Below are positions 34,085-43,220 of a stretch of DNA of 64,000 nt, piece after piece. Positions within the stretch are counted from its first letter, which is position 1, and each line of letters starts with the position of its first letter. The translations under genes were made by a program, and so were the position numbers. The stretch is taken from positions 1-64,000 of the forward strand of contig JAKSLX010000013.1 of assembly GCA_024400915.1 (NCBI GenBank), in the 5' to 3' direction. This DNA is from Treponema sp. (lineage in GTDB: Bacteria > Spirochaetota > Spirochaetia > Treponematales > Treponemataceae). The notes under the pieces were generated by a model that worked only from the letters and a program-made list of their open reading frames with translations, did not search any database and was not told the DNA's origin.

Positions 34085-35064
34085 TAAAACAATTCACCCT
34101 GTGTCTGTTTATCTGTGCTGCGGTTGCCTTGAGGATGGGAATTCCTTTCCCAGAAAACGCCGTCGCTATAGCCTTGGATTTCTTTGTCGTTATCAGCAAG
34201 AAGAAGTCGTTTTGCTGAATACAGGCAGTATTCTCTGCTGAGCTCTATTCCGCAGTAATGTCGTCCAAGTTTTTTTGCTGTCACTGCGCTTGTTCCGCTT
34301 CCAAGAAAAGGGTCGAACACAAGTCCTTCATTGGGACAGGAAGCAAGAATCAGTTTTGCGCAGAGTTTTTCGGGCTTCTGTGTTGGATGGTCTGTGTTTT
34401 CAGGCATGGACCAGAATGGAATTGATATATCATCCCAGAAATTTGAAGGATAGGTAAGTCGGAAATTTCCATCACCTGTTTCCTGCCAGTCCTTTGGTTT
34501 TCCGTTTTCCCTGTATGGCGCTATTACTTTTCTTTTCTGCTTTACGGCTTCGATGTCAAAGTAGTAGTTCTTTGGATCCTTTACGGCATACCAGATGTCT
34601 TCCATTCCGTTCTTCCAGTTGCTTTTTGCTCCGCGTCCTTTTTCCCTTTGCCAGGTTATCCTGTTCAATATGGTAAGATTTTTTTCAAGACTGCGCTGGA
34701 GTGCGGATGTGCATTTCCAGTCACCGCATAGATAAAGGGAACCATTCGGTTTTAGTTTTCTGCAGACTTCGGGAAGCCATGAATCAACATAGCTTTCGTA
34801 ATCAGAATCCTTCATTGCATTGAATTTTGTTCCGTTGAAATTCTTTGAAAGATTGTATGGCGGATCGATTATGATTAGATCTGCAAATTCATCTGGCATA
34901 AGTTTTAAAGTTTCAAGAATATCACCATTGAAAATTCTATCTTCTATTGAAGAATCTATTCCCAATGATGCTGGAGAATAAATTGATTTTTCTAGAACTG
35001 GAATTTCATCCTGAGAAACTGTAAGGGTTCTGTTTCTTTCTGCTCTGATTTTACCGTCTTCCAT
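34084..35064 (-). CDS. beta-class DNA adenine/cytosine-N4 methyltransferase
   Basis: A 326-residue DNA amino-methyltransferase. Motif IV (DPPYNLSKNF) comes first, then a putative target-recognition region, then the SAM-binding motif I (FDPFLGSGTSAVTAKKLGRHYCGIE). This is the beta-class order. DPPY fits N6-adenine or N4-cytosine methylation; the target sequence is unknown. The frame is open to 35118, but the ATG at 35064 has AAGGAA 8-9 bases upstream and begins just after the upstream stop. No restriction endonuclease is adjacent, so it may be an orphan enzyme. It is coupled to radical SAM genes on both sides. Confidence 0.88.
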   Translation of the reverse strand: MEDGKIRAERNRTLTVSQDEIPVLEKSIYSPASLGIDSSIEDRIFNGDILETLKLMPDEFADLIIIDPPYNLSKNFNGTKFNAMKDSDYESYVDSWLPEVCRKLKPNGSLYLCGDWKCTSALQRSLEKNLTILNRITWQREKGRGAKSNWKNGMEDIWYAVKDPKNYYFDIEAVKQKRKVIAPYRENGKPKDWQETGDGNFRLTYPSNFWDDISIPFWSMPENTDHPTQKPEKLCAKLILASCPNEGLVFDPFLGSGTSAVTAKKLGRHYCGIELSREYCLYSAKRLLLADNDKEIQGYSDGVFWERNSHPQGNRSTDKQTQGELF

Positions 35065-35069
35065 TTCTT

Positions 35070-36047
35070 TTATTCCTTGCCGCACATCCAGTAACAGAGA
35101 CTGCACATGTCGTTGCATTTTCCTTTGGGTAAAAGTTTTTCTTTCTGCATTTCTTTTGCTTTCTGCAACAGTCCGTAGTTGTAACAGACATCCACCATAG
35201 GATTTTGTAAGGCATTTTCCATTAGGGTTTTAAAATTGTCTTTTACGGTTCCTATAAAAAGCTCTTTCTTTTCGTTTGCAAATCCGCAGCAGGGAGCAAT
35301 GTTGCCGTCGGAATGGACGTAAAGGACGTTTCCCGTGTATTGGCAGTAATCTTCTGAAAACCACCTGCCGTCATTTAGCCGTATGCTTTCGTCTGGAATG
35401 AAACTTTGGGTAAATCGAAAAATTGTAAGTTCCGAGCCTTCATCATCATATAAAAGTATGGATCCACTTCCATTTTTTCGGTTCAGTTTGACTGCTGATT
35501 TTGAAAAACCGATATCATTTTTAAGCTCATCTATTTGAAGAAGAAATTTTTCTGTATCCTTTTTAACATCTGCAGCATCAACTACACTCAATATTTCAAC
35601 GCAGCTTCTATCATTGAATGTTTTGTGGCAGGTTTTTATGAACTGGGATATTTTTTCAACATCCTGTCCGTGGAAGCTGTCAAAGCTTAATCCGATCTTT
35701 CCGTCAAATCCTGAATCAAAAACAGCTGTAAGCCTCTTTTCAAGTTCTTTGGAATCGTTCCACCAGACTCCGTTTGTCATGAGACGGTCAAAAACAAGTC
35801 CAAGGTCTATTGACTTTCTGCAGATTTCAGTTGTGAAATCAAGGTTCAGGAACGGTTCTCCACCTGAAAATCCTACCTTCAATAGCTCTATGTTTTTTGC
35901 GCAATCTTCAAGAAGCTCCAATGCATCCTTCAACTCAAGCCTTGAATTTTTCTGTTCGACAAAGCAATGGGCACATTTTAGATTGCAGAGGCTTGTAGGG
36001 CAAAATATTATTTCTTCGGGATTGAATCCAGGACCATTTTTTTTCAT
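35070..36047 (-). CDS. radical SAM protein with C-terminal SPASM-like cysteines
   Basis: A 325-residue radical SAM enzyme with the canonical CNLKCAHC cluster (Cys at about 21, 25, 28) and the SAM motif FSGGEPFLNLDF. The C-terminal half has extra cysteines (IAPCCGFANEK; CNDMCSLCYWMCGK), which suggests auxiliary Fe-S clusters as in SPASM/twitch proteins. These usually modify peptides or proteins, but no precursor peptide is visible nearby. It is the first gene of the operon. TAGACT with an upstream TG lies 6 bases before the ATG, and there is no Shine-Dalgarno. Confidence 0.85.
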   Translation of the reverse strand: MKKNGPGFNPEEIIFCPTSLCNLKCAHCFVEQKNSRLELKDALELLEDCAKNIELLKVGFSGGEPFLNLDFTTEICRKSIDLGLVFDRLMTNGVWWNDSKELEKRLTAVFDSGFDGKIGLSFDSFHGQDVEKISQFIKTCHKTFNDRSCVEILSVVDAADVKKDTEKFLLQIDELKNDIGFSKSAVKLNRKNGSGSILLYDDEGSELTIFRFTQSFIPDESIRLNDGRWFSEDYCQYTGNVLYVHSDGNIAPCCGFANEKKELFIGTVKDNFKTLMENALQNPMVDVCYNYGLLQKAKEMQKEKLLPKGKCNDMCSLCYWMCGKE

Positions 36048-36213
36048 GTTGCTAGTCTACCACAAATTGCAAAATTTAAAAAGATGCTTTTGCTTAATTA
36101 TTTAATCATCCTAAAAAATCATAATTGCCGTAATTTTGCCATATTTTTGACTTATTGTTTATTTACAATTTCCTTAAGCAGGACAGGAAAGAATGTTCTG
36201 CAAGGAGACTAGA

Positions 36214-37485
36214 ATGAAAAAATTAAACACATTGACGGCAAAATTGATTTCAATGGGAGTCATTGTCGGACTTCTATTGATTGGAAACATGATGATTGGT
36301 TCAAAATTGAAGGATAGGGAAGAAACCAGAGATGAAGCCTGTCTTTCCATTTCAAAAGCTGCGGGCGGACGGTTTTCTATGGATGGACTGTATGTTGTGG
36401 TTCCATATGATTACAATGAAATATATTATGATGACGGAATAAAAAAAACAAAAAAAAGCACTGCAAACATCTATTTTAATCCAGATAAGGTAAATGTCGA
36501 TTCAGTGATTTCAACTGAAATTAGACAATTGGGAATTTATACTTCCCCTGTATTTACAGGTACACTTTCAGTCAATGCTGATTTTGATCTTGAAACGTTG
36601 AAGAAGGATGGTGATAAAAGTTATCATCCTGAAAAAGCATATTTCCTTCTTAAGATTGGTGATGTTTCCTTGCAGTCTCATCCTGAATTCATAATCAATG
36701 GGAAAATCTGTGATACCTATCTATATAATGATGGAATCGCTTCAAAAACTTACTATACAGAAGGAAAATTTCATTTGGAGACGGAACTTCAGATTCGTGG
36801 TGCAGAAAAATTCAAGGTGTTCGTAAATGCTCAGGATATGACGCTGAATGTAAAGTCTGATTGGAATTCTCCAGGATTTACAGGCTTTGATTTTCTTCCA
36901 AGCAAAAAGAATATTGATGAAAACGGATTTACTGCCACATGGAATATTCCATTCGCTTCGGCTGATTCCTATCACTGCATTGGATTTGAATTGATTGAAA
37001 GTGTTGATGTCTATAAAAAACTTTACCGTGCCATCAATTACGGTTTCCTTTTTATCATTGTGCCTTTCATCACGCTTTTCCTTTTTGAAATGTTTGCAGG
37101 AATGCAGCTTCATTCGGTTCAATATCTCTTAAGCGGTGCCGCAAGCGTAATCTTCTTTTTGCTTCTCCTTGCACTTTCGGAGCATGTTGATTTCGGTTTA
37201 TCTTATATGATTTCAGGAGCTGCATCAGGAATACTTGTATCACTGTATATTGCTTCCATTTCCAGACGGATAAAGATCGGTCTTTCCATGAGTGGTGTCT
37301 TTATTGCTCTGTATTCATACCTGTTTGTTTCACTTTCGTCGGAAGATTATGCTCTTTTGATAGGTTCTGTTTTTGCATTCGTAGTTGTCGCGGTTCTTAT
37401 GTTCTTCACCAGAAAGGACAATTTAGGTAGAATGAAAAAAAACACATTGACGGAAGATGAAGACATTGAGAGTAGCGCTTGTTGA
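36214..37485 (+). CDS. creD: CreD-family inner membrane protein
   Basis: A 423-residue membrane protein of the CreD (cell envelope integrity) family. A first TM helix (about 9-28) precedes a large extracytoplasmic domain with family motifs (YVVVPYDYNEIYYDDG, GIYTSPVFTGTLSV), followed by five or six C-terminal helices (from about 275; MQLHSVQYLLSGAASVIFFLLLLALSE is diagnostic but split here by length limits). The start at 36214 is chosen for its AAGGAG Shine-Dalgarno; the frame opens at 36193. It overlaps the response regulator gene by 29 bases. In E. coli creD expression is under CreBC control. Confidence 0.88.
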   Translation: MKKLNTLTAKLISMGVIVGLLLIGNMMIGSKLKDREETRDEACLSISKAAGGRFSMDGLYVVVPYDYNEIYYDDGIKKTKKSTANIYFNPDKVNVDSVISTEIRQLGIYTSPVFTGTLSVNADFDLETLKKDGDKSYHPEKAYFLLKIGDVSLQSHPEFIINGKICDTYLYNDGIASKTYYTEGKFHLETELQIRGAEKFKVFVNAQDMTLNVKSDWNSPGFTGFDFLPSKKNIDENGFTATWNIPFASADSYHCIGFELIESVDVYKKLYRAINYGFLFIIVPFITLFLFEMFAGMQLHSVQYLLSGAASVIFFLLLLALSEHVDFGLSYMISGAASGILVSLYIASISRRIKIGLSMSGVFIALYSYLFVSLSSEDYALLIGSVFAFVVVAVLMFFTRKDNLGRMKKNTLTEDEDIESSAC

Positions 37486-38164
37486 TGATGAAAAGAACGT
37501 AAGGCTTGCCGTTGGAACCGCACTTAAGAAGGAATGCTTTGAAGTGCTTGAGTTTTCCAACGGTCAGCTTGCCTATGATGATCTGATTTCTATGGAAGGA
37601 ACTGTTCCTGACATCTATGTGCTCGATATAATGATGCCAGTAATGGATGGAATCATGTTCCTTCAGAAATTCAAAGCCATTCACCCTGAGATTCCAGCAA
37701 TTTTCCTTACCAGCCGTGATGAAGAATTTGACAAGGTGCTTGGTCTTGAACTTGGAGCAGATGATTATCTTTGCAAACCTTTTTCCGTCAAGGAGCTTAT
37801 AGCAAGAATAAAGGTTCTGGTCCGCCGCTATGATTTCCTTAAGGTGAATGCTACTCAAATGGAGAACAAGCATCAGACAGATCAGTTAGCTTCAAATGAA
37901 ATCACGGTTGATTCCGATAGCTATACGGCTTTCATAGGGGACAGACCCCTTGTTCTTACAGTTACTGAATTTCGTCTTATAGAACTTTTTGTTAATCGTA
38001 AAGGTGCCGTCCTGACGAGGGAACAGCTTATAAATGCAGCCTTTCCAGAGGATAATTTTGTGAACGATAGAGCCATAGATTGCCATATAAAGCGGTTGAG
38101 AAAAAAGATTGGTTCTGAAAAAATAGAAACAGTTTATGGTTTAGGCTACAGGTTTACGGAATAA
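37457..38164 (+). CDS. OmpR-type response regulator (CreB/ChvI-like)
   Basis: A 235-residue regulator. The receiver domain (about 1-120) has acidic VDDEKN, phospho-acceptor Asp in YVLDIMMPVMDG, switch Thr in FLTSRDEE and Lys in LCKPFS. A winged-helix DNA-binding domain follows (about 140-235; LTVTEFRLIELFVNRKGAVLTRE, KIETVYGLGYRF). The receiver tail most resembles ChvI, but the creD neighbour points to CreB. A REP core (37936-37950) lies in frame at the start of the output domain and encodes GDRPL, where OmpR proteins usually have a similar turn. Confidence 0.88.
   Translation: MKTLRVALVDDEKNVRLAVGTALKKECFEVLEFSNGQLAYDDLISMEGTVPDIYVLDIMMPVMDGIMFLQKFKAIHPEIPAIFLTSRDEEFDKVLGLELGADDYLCKPFSVKELIARIKVLVRRYDFLKVNATQMENKHQTDQLASNEITVDSDSYTAFIGDRPLVLTVTEFRLIELFVNRKGAVLTREQLINAAFPEDNFVNDRAIDCHIKRLRKKIGSEKIETVYGLGYRFTE
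37936..37950. repeat. REP core inside the response regulator gene
   Basis: The exact 15-nt core AGGGGACAGACCCCT lies within coding sequence, read as the codons for G-D-R-P-L. The frame is intact across it, and GDRPLVLT sits where OmpR-family proteins have G-x-P-L-x-L-T. Confidence 0.7.
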
Positions 38165-38167
38165 GAA

Positions 38168-39778
38168 ATGAAAAGAAAATTCAAGGCATTCAGACTCCCG
38201 TTCAACATTCCCATCAGCATTCAGATTTCAATTTTTCTTGTGATCATAGCATTCGTACCCATTGCATCTGTAATGGCATTGAAGACCTATGAAAAACAGC
38301 TTCTTGAGCAGACTGAAAAATCCAATGTTCAGCAGGCAAGACTTGTCTCTGCAAGTCTGGATGGCCAGGAACTGGATTATAAAAACGCAAAGAAACTTCT
38401 GCTTGCCATGAATGGCAGGTTTGATGCAAGAATAAGAATCCTTGATGAAAATCTTAGGCTTCTTGCGGATTCTGCTGTGTTAAATGCTGACGATTCCATT
38501 GAATCTGAAATGGAACCTTCATCAAAAAAACGGGATGGAACCGATGAACTTGATTCTTCCATTACGACTGCTTCTGCAAATGACTCTTTTGTCTACCGTA
38601 TGCTTTCCATGCCTGTGAGAATCTACAGAAAATATTTTCGTCCTCCTGTTCAAGGTACAAAAGATTATTATGCAAACCGCTCAATGTTTGATGGAAATGA
38701 ACTTCGTTCAGCATTGGCTGGGAAATATGGCGCCGCAACAAGAATTTCAGAAGGACAAGCAAGCGTTACCTTGTATTCTGCCGTTCCTATTTTGAATGAG
38801 GGTAAGGTTAGTGGAGTTGTCCTTGTCAGCCGTTCGACCTATAGAATCCTTCAGAATCTTTATGAACTAAGACTTGATCTTGGAAAAATTTTCTTATGGT
38901 CCCTTTTGGCTGTTTTTCTCATTGCTGTTTTTTTAGGATTCAGAATCAGCCGTCCGCTTAAAAAACTTGCTGAACAGTCTGCAAACTGCGCCGATAGAAA
39001 AGGCCATGTTATTAGTACGGAATTTACTGGCAGGGCAAGACAGGATGAAATAGGAGAGCTTTCCCGTTCCCTTGCTTTTCTTGTTGAACGGTTGAAAAAC
39101 AGGATTGATTTTATAGAAAGCTTTGCAAGCGATGTATCCCATGAATTTAAAAACCCTTTGGCGGCAATCCGTTCCTGTACGGAAATTCTATCTGATCCAG
39201 ATTTGGAAAAAGAGGAAAGAAATAATTTTATAGAAGCTATTGATGAAGAAGTCAATCATCTTCAAAATCTTTTAACTGGAGTGCGCAATATCACTAAAAT
39301 CGATGGCGGAGGGCAGGTTGTATTGCAGAAGGTTAATCTTCATATGCTTGCCTGCAACCTGATTGAACAATGCCGTCTCGCATTTAGAAATGTTTCATTT
39401 GAATTTACAGGTAATTGCACGGAAGATTATACTGGAGAATTTCCTGAATCCTATATGGAACGGATGCTTGATAATCTTCTTTCCAATGCGGCAGGATTTG
39501 GAACTGTGGTGCGCCTTAACATCGATTTAAAAAACAATGGAATTCATATTTCTGTTGAGGATAATGGATCTGGTGTGCCTGAATCTGAAAGAATAAAGAT
39601 ATTCAATAGATTCTATTCAAATCGACCAGAAACTGAAAAATCATCTCATACTGGACTTGGGCTTTCCACTGTAAAAGCCATCGTGGATGCAATGGGTGGT
39701 GAAATTTCAGTCGGTGAAAGCAAAGGTCTTGGTGGTGCAAGCTTTGCTGTTGTTCTACATGCAGATTCTGAAATTTAA
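38168..39778 (+). CDS. sensor histidine kinase (CreC/ChvG-like)
   Basis: A 536-residue membrane kinase. TM1 (about 20-40) precedes an extracytoplasmic sensor domain with a charged insert (about 45-235), TM2 (about 240-262) and HAMP (about 262-315). The HisKA domain has phospho-His in SDVSHEFKNPLAAIRS, and the HATPase_c domain has DNLLSNA, VEDNGSGVP, FNRFYS and TGLGLSTVK. The region before the His-box (RIDFIESFASDVSHE) resembles ChvG. The gene is 3 bases after the response regulator. It converges with and overlaps the next minus-strand gene by 24 bases. Confidence 0.92.
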   Translation: MKRKFKAFRLPFNIPISIQISIFLVIIAFVPIASVMALKTYEKQLLEQTEKSNVQQARLVSASLDGQELDYKNAKKLLLAMNGRFDARIRILDENLRLLADSAVLNADDSIESEMEPSSKKRDGTDELDSSITTASANDSFVYRMLSMPVRIYRKYFRPPVQGTKDYYANRSMFDGNELRSALAGKYGAATRISEGQASVTLYSAVPILNEGKVSGVVLVSRSTYRILQNLYELRLDLGKIFLWSLLAVFLIAVFLGFRISRPLKKLAEQSANCADRKGHVISTEFTGRARQDEIGELSRSLAFLVERLKNRIDFIESFASDVSHEFKNPLAAIRSCTEILSDPDLEKEERNNFIEAIDEEVNHLQNLLTGVRNITKIDGGGQVVLQKVNLHMLACNLIEQCRLAFRNVSFEFTGNCTEDYTGEFPESYMERMLDNLLSNAAGFGTVVRLNIDLKNNGIHISVEDNGSGVPESERIKIFNRFYSNRPETEKSSHTGLGLSTVKAIVDAMGGEISVGESKGLGGASFAVVLHADSEI

Positions 39779-40174
39779 ATTTTCTGACGGGTGTTCAAGA
39801 AATTTTATTCTTACATAAAGTTCATTGCCTTTGGTGTCATAGCTTATTTCCTCGGCAATGGTTGAATCTTCAAGAAGATCATCAAAAAAACTTACTGGCG
39901 ATGTGTTTCCTTCTGCGTAAATTGAAATTTCAGAAATTGATGTGTTTTTTGTGATATAGGAAATTCTTCTGAAGAATTGATATTTTGATTCCGTCCTTAT
40001 GATTTTTTTATTGGTGTTGTCCAGAATTAAATAGGATCTGTCTTTTGTTATGAATGCCGCAAGCTGTTCATTTGATTCGATAACTTTAAACTGATCTTTC
40101 GTCTTTTTTTTACTGCTGTAGACTGCCGTGGTGAACAGAATGAATCCTATGAAAATGATTGTTGCTGTTTTCAT
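39755..40174 (-). CDS. small exported protein of unknown function
   Basis: A 139-residue protein with a signal peptide (MKTATIIFIGFILFTTAVYS), a basic start to the mature region (SKKKTKDQ) and then a beta-rich domain (ISEISIYAEGNTSPVSFFDDLL, NELYVRIKFLEHP). No family is recognised. It overlaps the 3' end of the histidine kinase gene on the other strand by 24 bases. TAGACT lies 6 bases before the ATG and there is no Shine-Dalgarno. Confidence 0.62.
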   Translation of the reverse strand: MKTATIIFIGFILFTTAVYSSKKKTKDQFKVIESNEQLAAFITKDRSYLILDNTNKKIIRTESKYQFFRRISYITKNTSISEISIYAEGNTSPVSFFDDLLEDSTIAEEISYDTKGNELYVRIKFLEHPSENLNFRICM

Positions 40175-40303
40175 GGTTTAAGTCTAAAAAAAGAAGATGT
40201 TGAAAATGTGGCGTCAATGTGTCAACTTTATGCCTTTTTATAATGGTATAGGATGGTTGCAGCTCCTATTCTATTTACTTGAGTTTTCCTGTATAATTGC
40301 GTT

Positions 40304-42046
40304 ATGGCTAAGACAGTAGACGACAAGAAAATTATTTACACAATGGATCGCGTTTCGAGAGCATACGGAACAAAAGTTGTATTGAAGGACATCAGCATCT
40401 CTTATTACTATGGTGCAAAGATCGGTGTCATCGGTGAAAACGGTGCAGGTAAATCTTCTCTTTTTAAGATTCTTGCAGGTCGCGATACAGATTATACAGG
40501 TGAAACACAGCTTCTTCCTGGATTCACAATGGGATATCTTGAACAGGAACCATACCTTGAACCAGGCAAGACAGTTATGGAAATCGTAAAGGAAGGTGTT
40601 AAGCCAATTACAGACCTTCTTGAAGAATTCGATAAGGTTAATGAAGAATTTGGAAATCCAGATGCAGACTTCGATAAGCTTTGCGCACGCCAGGCAGAAC
40701 TTCAGGAAAAACTTGATGCTGCTGATGCATGGAACCTTGACGCAAACCTTGAGCTTGCCATGGATGCTCTCCGTTGTCCTCCTGCAGACCAGGTTGTGGA
40801 TGTACTTTCTGGTGGTGAACGTCGCCGTGTTGCATTGTGCCGCCTTCTTTTGCAGCAGCCGGACATTCTTCTCCTTGATGAACCTACAAACCACCTTGAT
40901 GCAGAAACAATCGCATGGCTTGAACGCCATCTTCGTGACTACAAGGGAACGATTATTGCCATCACCCATGACCGCTACTTCCTTGACAATGTAGCAGGCT
41001 GGATTCTTGAAATGGACCGTGGTGAAGGCTATCCATTCAAGGGTAACTACACTGAATGGCTTGAAGCAAAAGAAAAGAGAATGGCCCTTGAAGAAAAGCA
41101 GGCTTCCCAGCGTCATCGCGAAATGCAGGAAGAATTGGAATGGATTCATGCAGGTGCTAAGGGACGCCAGGCAAAGCACAAGGAACACATTACAAAGTAC
41201 GAAGCTCTCCTTGCAGAAGAAAGCAAGCGCGTTCAGCTTAAGGATACTCAGATTTCAATTCCTGCAGGTCCTCGCCTTGGTTCACTCGTAATTGAAGCTC
41301 ACGGACTTACAAAGTCTTACGGCGACAAACTTCTTTTTGAGAACCTTGACTTTGCAGTTCCAGCCGGTGCCGTAGTTGGTATCGTTGGTCCTAACGGTGC
41401 AGGTAAAACAACACTTTTCAAGATGCTTGCCGATGCTTACGGTGACAATGCAAACGGTGAAAAACCTGACAGCGGTTCATTCAAGATCGGTGAAACAGTA
41501 AAGCTTGTGTATGTTGACCAGATGAGAAGCAAGCTTGATGACAATAAGACTGTCTATGAAATGCTTTCCGACGGACTTGATTTGATCAAGCTTGGTGCAG
41601 TCGATGAAAAGGGCAAGCCTGTAAACGGAATGCTTCGCGAAGTAAACTCACACGCATATTGCTCATGGTTCAATTTCAACGGTGCGGAACAGAACAAGAA
41701 GATCAGCGTCCTTTCAGGTGGTGAAAAGAATCGTCTCAATATGGGAATGATGTTCAAGGAATCTGGAAATGTCCTTCTCCTTGACGAACCTACAAACGAC
41801 CTTGATATTGCAACAACCCGTTCATTGGAAGAAGCAATCCAGAACTTTGCTGGATGTGTAATGGTTATCAGCCATGACCGCTACTTCCTTGACCGTATCT
41901 GTACACATATTCTTGCATACGAAAACAATTCGGAAGTTCGCTGGTTTGAAGGCAACTGGTCTGAATACGTTGAATGGAAGAAGAAGGAACTTGGTGAGGA
42001 CAGTGAAATCCCTCACAAGACTGTTTACAGAAAGCTTACACGCTAG
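40304..42046 (+). CDS. ettA: ABC-F protein EttA (energy-dependent translational throttle)
   Basis: A 580-residue soluble ATPase with two ABC domains and no membrane part; EttA gates entry into elongation from the ribosomal E site. Walker A motifs are GENGAGKSS (domain 1) and GPNGAGKTT (domain 2). The ABC signatures are LSGGERRRVALCRLL and LSGGEKNRLNMG, and Walker B is LLLDEPTNHLD / LLLDEPTNDLD. The linker (about 240-310, with EWIHAGAKGRQAKHKEHI) and overall length fit EttA. TATAAT ends 6 bases before the ATG, with no Shine-Dalgarno. Confidence 0.95.
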   Translation: MAKTVDDKKIIYTMDRVSRAYGTKVVLKDISISYYYGAKIGVIGENGAGKSSLFKILAGRDTDYTGETQLLPGFTMGYLEQEPYLEPGKTVMEIVKEGVKPITDLLEEFDKVNEEFGNPDADFDKLCARQAELQEKLDAADAWNLDANLELAMDALRCPPADQVVDVLSGGERRRVALCRLLLQQPDILLLDEPTNHLDAETIAWLERHLRDYKGTIIAITHDRYFLDNVAGWILEMDRGEGYPFKGNYTEWLEAKEKRMALEEKQASQRHREMQEELEWIHAGAKGRQAKHKEHITKYEALLAEESKRVQLKDTQISIPAGPRLGSLVIEAHGLTKSYGDKLLFENLDFAVPAGAVVGIVGPNGAGKTTLFKMLADAYGDNANGEKPDSGSFKIGETVKLVYVDQMRSKLDDNKTVYEMLSDGLDLIKLGAVDEKGKPVNGMLREVNSHAYCSWFNFNGAEQNKKISVLSGGEKNRLNMGMMFKESGNVLLLDEPTNDLDIATTRSLEEAIQNFAGCVMVISHDRYFLDRICTHILAYENNSEVRWFEGNWSEYVEWKKKELGEDSEIPHKTVYRKLTR

Positions 42047-42054
42047 AACTGCTG

Positions 42055-42080
42055 AGAGCCTGCATCGCAGGCTCTTTCTT
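42055..42080 (+). terminator. rho-independent terminator of ettA
   Basis: The 9-bp stem AGAGCCTGC / GCAGGCTCT with an ATC loop is followed by TTCTTATTTT. It overlaps the 3' end of the convergent gene. Confidence 0.75.
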
Positions 42081-43164
42081 ATTTTAGGATGAAATCCATG
42101 TAGATTGGATTGTGGTCGCTGAATTTAAAATCATTATCGATTACATCTGCTGAAATAACTTCTACATTATCAGATACGATGAATCCATCGATTACGGTTA
42201 CGAAGTTTTTTCCGTTCCAAGGTTCTTTTGTATCTCGGACTGTAGGAATTGGATGTTCAAGATTTACAGGTGGTACGAGTTTAAGATGGGGATCCAGTTT
42301 TTCAGAAGGAAATGTCTTGGTCCAGTTTAAGCCGTTGGACTCAAATCCGAAATATTTTGACATTCCTTCCAGTACTTCTCTGTTTAAGTCTCCGCCGCAC
42401 AGGATGTAGTTTCCCTTTCTGTATTCTTCCATCATGTCATCGTTCAGCATTTCAATCTGTCGGGTGCTTGTTTCAGCGTTCGTTGTGTATGCACTCATGT
42501 GGGTGTTGTAAAGGACAAGGTTTTTACCGTTTTCTGTTTCGATGTGGGTTTTCATGAAGCAGCGGTCGAGATCCAGAAATTTTGAAAGCCCCGTTTCAAT
42601 CGGAAATGACCTTCTTATTGAATCAAAACACCTGAAACCTGTTGCTGTCAGAATACCTGATTTGTTTGCTCCGTGGGGTTGTGTCAGAGGCCAGAAAAGA
42701 AACGCACTGTCGTAGTTTTGTGCAAAGACAGTATTGATTGAAAGACCTGATTTTTCGTTCAATCTGTCAGAAATTATTTTTCTTTCATCAACATGATGTG
42801 ATCTTGTGCCTTCAAAATCAACTTCCTGAAAAAGCATGAAGTCTGCTTTTTTATTCAATATGGTATCTGTTGAACCTGTTATGTTCTTGATCACTTCTTC
42901 CTTGGAATATGCCCAGCTGTATTTTCCTCCGTCCATAAAAAAAGAAAAATCCTGTGAATAGGCTCCGAATCCAACATTCGAAGAGGTTATTCGGTATTGT
43001 TTTCCTATTGCGACTTTTTCATTGTTTGCAAGACCTTCTTCGCTGAGTTTAATTGCGTCTGGAATTCTGTGGTATGAAAGAATCAAATATAAAAGATAGA
43101 AAATGAGAGTCAGCAGAAATATAACCAGAACTGGCATGATGACTTTTAAAAATAATTTTGACAT
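42079..43164 (-). CDS. membrane-anchored endonuclease/exonuclease/phosphatase-fold protein
   Basis: A 361-residue protein. An N-terminal TM helix (about 7-31) is followed by an exported or cytoplasm-facing domain of the EEP superfamily (DNase I / sphingomyelinase-like). Fold motifs are RITSSNVGFG, FMLFQEVDFE (metal Glu), LVLYNTHMSAY, YILCGGDLNRE (Asp/Asn) and FKFSDHNPIYMDF (catalytic Asp-His). The substrate could be nucleic acid, inositol phosphate or lipid. An AAGGGG Shine-Dalgarno precedes the ATG. It is divergent from polA. Confidence 0.85.
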   Translation of the reverse strand: MSKLFLKVIMPVLVIFLLTLIFYLLYLILSYHRIPDAIKLSEEGLANNEKVAIGKQYRITSSNVGFGAYSQDFSFFMDGGKYSWAYSKEEVIKNITGSTDTILNKKADFMLFQEVDFEGTRSHHVDERKIISDRLNEKSGLSINTVFAQNYDSAFLFWPLTQPHGANKSGILTATGFRCFDSIRRSFPIETGLSKFLDLDRCFMKTHIETENGKNLVLYNTHMSAYTTNAETSTRQIEMLNDDMMEEYRKGNYILCGGDLNREVLEGMSKYFGFESNGLNWTKTFPSEKLDPHLKLVPPVNLEHPIPTVRDTKEPWNGKNFVTVIDGFIVSDNVEVISADVIDNDFKFSDHNPIYMDFILK

Positions 43165-43220
43165 TTATATCCCCTTTGATACAGTGTAAAGGAAAATTAA
43201 TTTGTTGTATACTATTGGAT

